Shown here in pieces: positions 6,559-7,204 of a DNA stretch of 7,204 bases. The stretch lies in assembly GCA_937901625.1 (NCBI GenBank), contig CALDIE010000277.1:1-7204 (forward strand). The letters are read 5' to 3'. The number at the start of each line of letters is the position of its first letter. Within the stretch, counting starts at the first letter, position 1. Source of the stretch: an uncultured Lachnospiraceae bacterium. GTDB lineage: Bacteria; Bacillota; Clostridia; Lachnospirales; Lachnospiraceae. A program made the translations under genes and the position numbers. The notes below the pieces were generated by a model. That model did no database searches and was not told the DNA's origin. It saw only the letters and a program-made list of their open reading frames with translations.

Positions 6559-7038
6559 ATGAAGATTGATATCCTCTGTGCAGGAAAGATCAAAGAAGCC
6601 TTTTACAGAGATGCTCTTAACGAATATGCCAAGCGTTTGGGAAAATATTGCAAGATCAATATTTATGAGGTAAAAGATGAACAGACACCGGATCGTATTT
6701 CCGATAAGGAAAAGAATAAGATCTTAGGCATCGAAGGGGAGCGGATCCGGAAATATATCGATGACAGGGCGTTTCTTTGTGTATTGGCGATCGAAGGAAA
6801 AAAATACAGCTCCGAATCCTTTGCCTCCATGTTAAAAGAAGCGGAAGATAAGTCCATAGGTAAAATACAGTTTGTGATCGGGGGATCTTTGGGGCTCGAC
6901 GAATCCATAAAAAAACAGGCGGATGCAAGCATAAGCTTTTCGGATATGACCTTTCCCCATCAGTTAATGCGTGTGATCCTCTTAGAGCAGATTTATCGCA
7001 GTTACAGGATCAGAAGCGGAGAACCCTATCATAAATGA
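6559..7038 (+). CDS. rlmH: 23S rRNA (pseudouridine1915-N3)-methyltransferase RlmH
   Basis: RlmH (EC 2.1.1.177) is a small SPOUT-class enzyme that uses S-adenosylmethionine to methylate N3 of pseudouridine 1915 in helix 69 of 23S rRNA, on assembled 70S ribosomes. The 159 residues match the usual length (about 155-160). The SAM-binding knot shows FVIGGSLGL (105-113), and the C-terminal block has FPHQLMRVILLEQIYRSYRI (132-151) and ends in GEPYHK, as is characteristic. The start codon follows the previous stop by 14 nt; a modest GAGAG (6545-6549) just after that stop is the only ribosome binding site, so translation may be coupled. Its 3' end overlaps a minus-strand gene by 10 bp. Staphylococcal orthologues (orfX) are the target of SCC elements at this same 3' end. 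Confidence 0.97.
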   Translation: MKIDILCAGKIKEAFYRDALNEYAKRLGKYCKINIYEVKDEQTPDRISDKEKNKILGIEGERIRKYIDDRAFLCVLAIEGKKYSSESFASMLKEAEDKSIGKIQFVIGGSLGLDESIKKQADASISFSDMTFPHQLMRVILLEQIYRSYRIRSGEPYHK

Positions 7039-7204
7039 GTATTTCTGAGTCCCTTGGGATAATGATTTTTACACCTGCCGCCGCTTATCTTACCGCCTGA
7101 TAGGGGGGTGGCGCATACCGTGATCGCGGCATATCCTTTGATCTCCTGCTTATCCGGTACAGCAATTTCCTGACCGTTTAAATATCTGTACAGATCAAGA
7201 TCCC
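7029..7204 (-). CDS. RsmF-like 16S rRNA m5C methyltransferase, C-terminal end (partial)
   Basis: A frame enters from the right edge on the minus strand (first full codon 7202-7200) and runs 57 codons to TGA at 7031-7029. The peptide has the C-terminal signature of NOL1/NOP2/Sun-type RsmF proteins: LYRYLNG, then GYAAITVCATPLSGGK, and the strongly conserved KNHYPKGLR close to the end. In the family this terminal PUA-like domain (usually seen as PLGxGK...LKNHYPKGLR) aids rRNA binding, while the catalytic Cys-containing domain is upstream, beyond this window. RsmF methylates C5 of cytidines near the 16S decoding site; which positions are targeted here cannot be told. The stop lies inside the rlmH 3' end, leaving convergent genes with a 10-bp overlap and no intergenic terminator. 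The family call rests on recalled motifs, with no alignment run. Confidence 0.75.
   Translation of the reverse strand, partial: DLDLYRYLNGQEIAVPDKQEIKGYAAITVCATPLSGGKISGGRCKNHYPKGLRNTHL

Noticed and set aside
7051..7070. Possible terminator after rlmH (CCCTTGGG followed by a T-run)
   Set aside because: The stem is only 3-4 bp with a 2-nt loop, the T-run is separated from it, and the stretch is coding for the RsmF-like gene on the minus strand.

Overview
The window looks like one end of a contig from a Gram-positive anaerobe of the class Clostridia, most likely a Lachnospiraceae-type genome. The evidence is strong AGGAG-type ribosome binding sites, an fhs-folD one-carbon pair of clostridial type, and two membrane proteins with N-terminal CxxC zinc ribbons, one of which also carries TPR and chitobiase-C-terminal-like (Fn3_assoc) domains, a style common in that family. 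Genus cannot be set from the sequence alone. Bases 1-25 are not biological: they match the Illumina TruSeq read-2 adapter exactly, so the real sequence starts at base 26.

Layout. From 26 to 1021 is the 3' part of an ftsK/spoIIIE-family DNA translocase gene (Walker B, RecA-like core and winged-helix gamma domain; the Walker A lysine lies just off the contig). It is followed by fhs (1092-2765) and folD (2794-3639). Next come a 686-residue zinc-ribbon/12-mer-repeat/TM/TPR/Fn3_assoc protein (3650-5710), a 262-residue zinc-ribbon protein with two TM segments (5756-6544), and rlmH (6559-7038). All are on the plus strand. Gaps are 70, 28, 10, 45 and 14 bp and I see no convincing terminator, so fhs through rlmH is probably one transcription unit, possibly read through from ftsK. 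At the right edge a gene on the minus strand converges on rlmH. Its last 57 codons carry the C-terminal signature of RsmF-like (NOL1/NOP2/Sun) 16S rRNA m5C methyltransferases, and its stop lies inside the 3' end of rlmH (10-bp overlap).

Function. Fhs makes 10-formyl-THF from formate, and FolD interconverts 10-formyl-, 5,10-methenyl- and 5,10-methylene-THF, so the pair links formate to purine, fMet-tRNA and thymidylate synthesis, or to the methyl branch of the Wood-Ljungdahl pathway if the organism is an acetogen. RlmH and the RsmF-like enzyme modify the ribosomal decoding/intersubunit region. The two zinc-ribbon membrane proteins have no assignable function and are the least understood part of the window. 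No CRISPR array, tRNA, rRNA, insertion sequence or defence system was recognised; apart from the novel-looking membrane protein pair this is mostly a housekeeping region.
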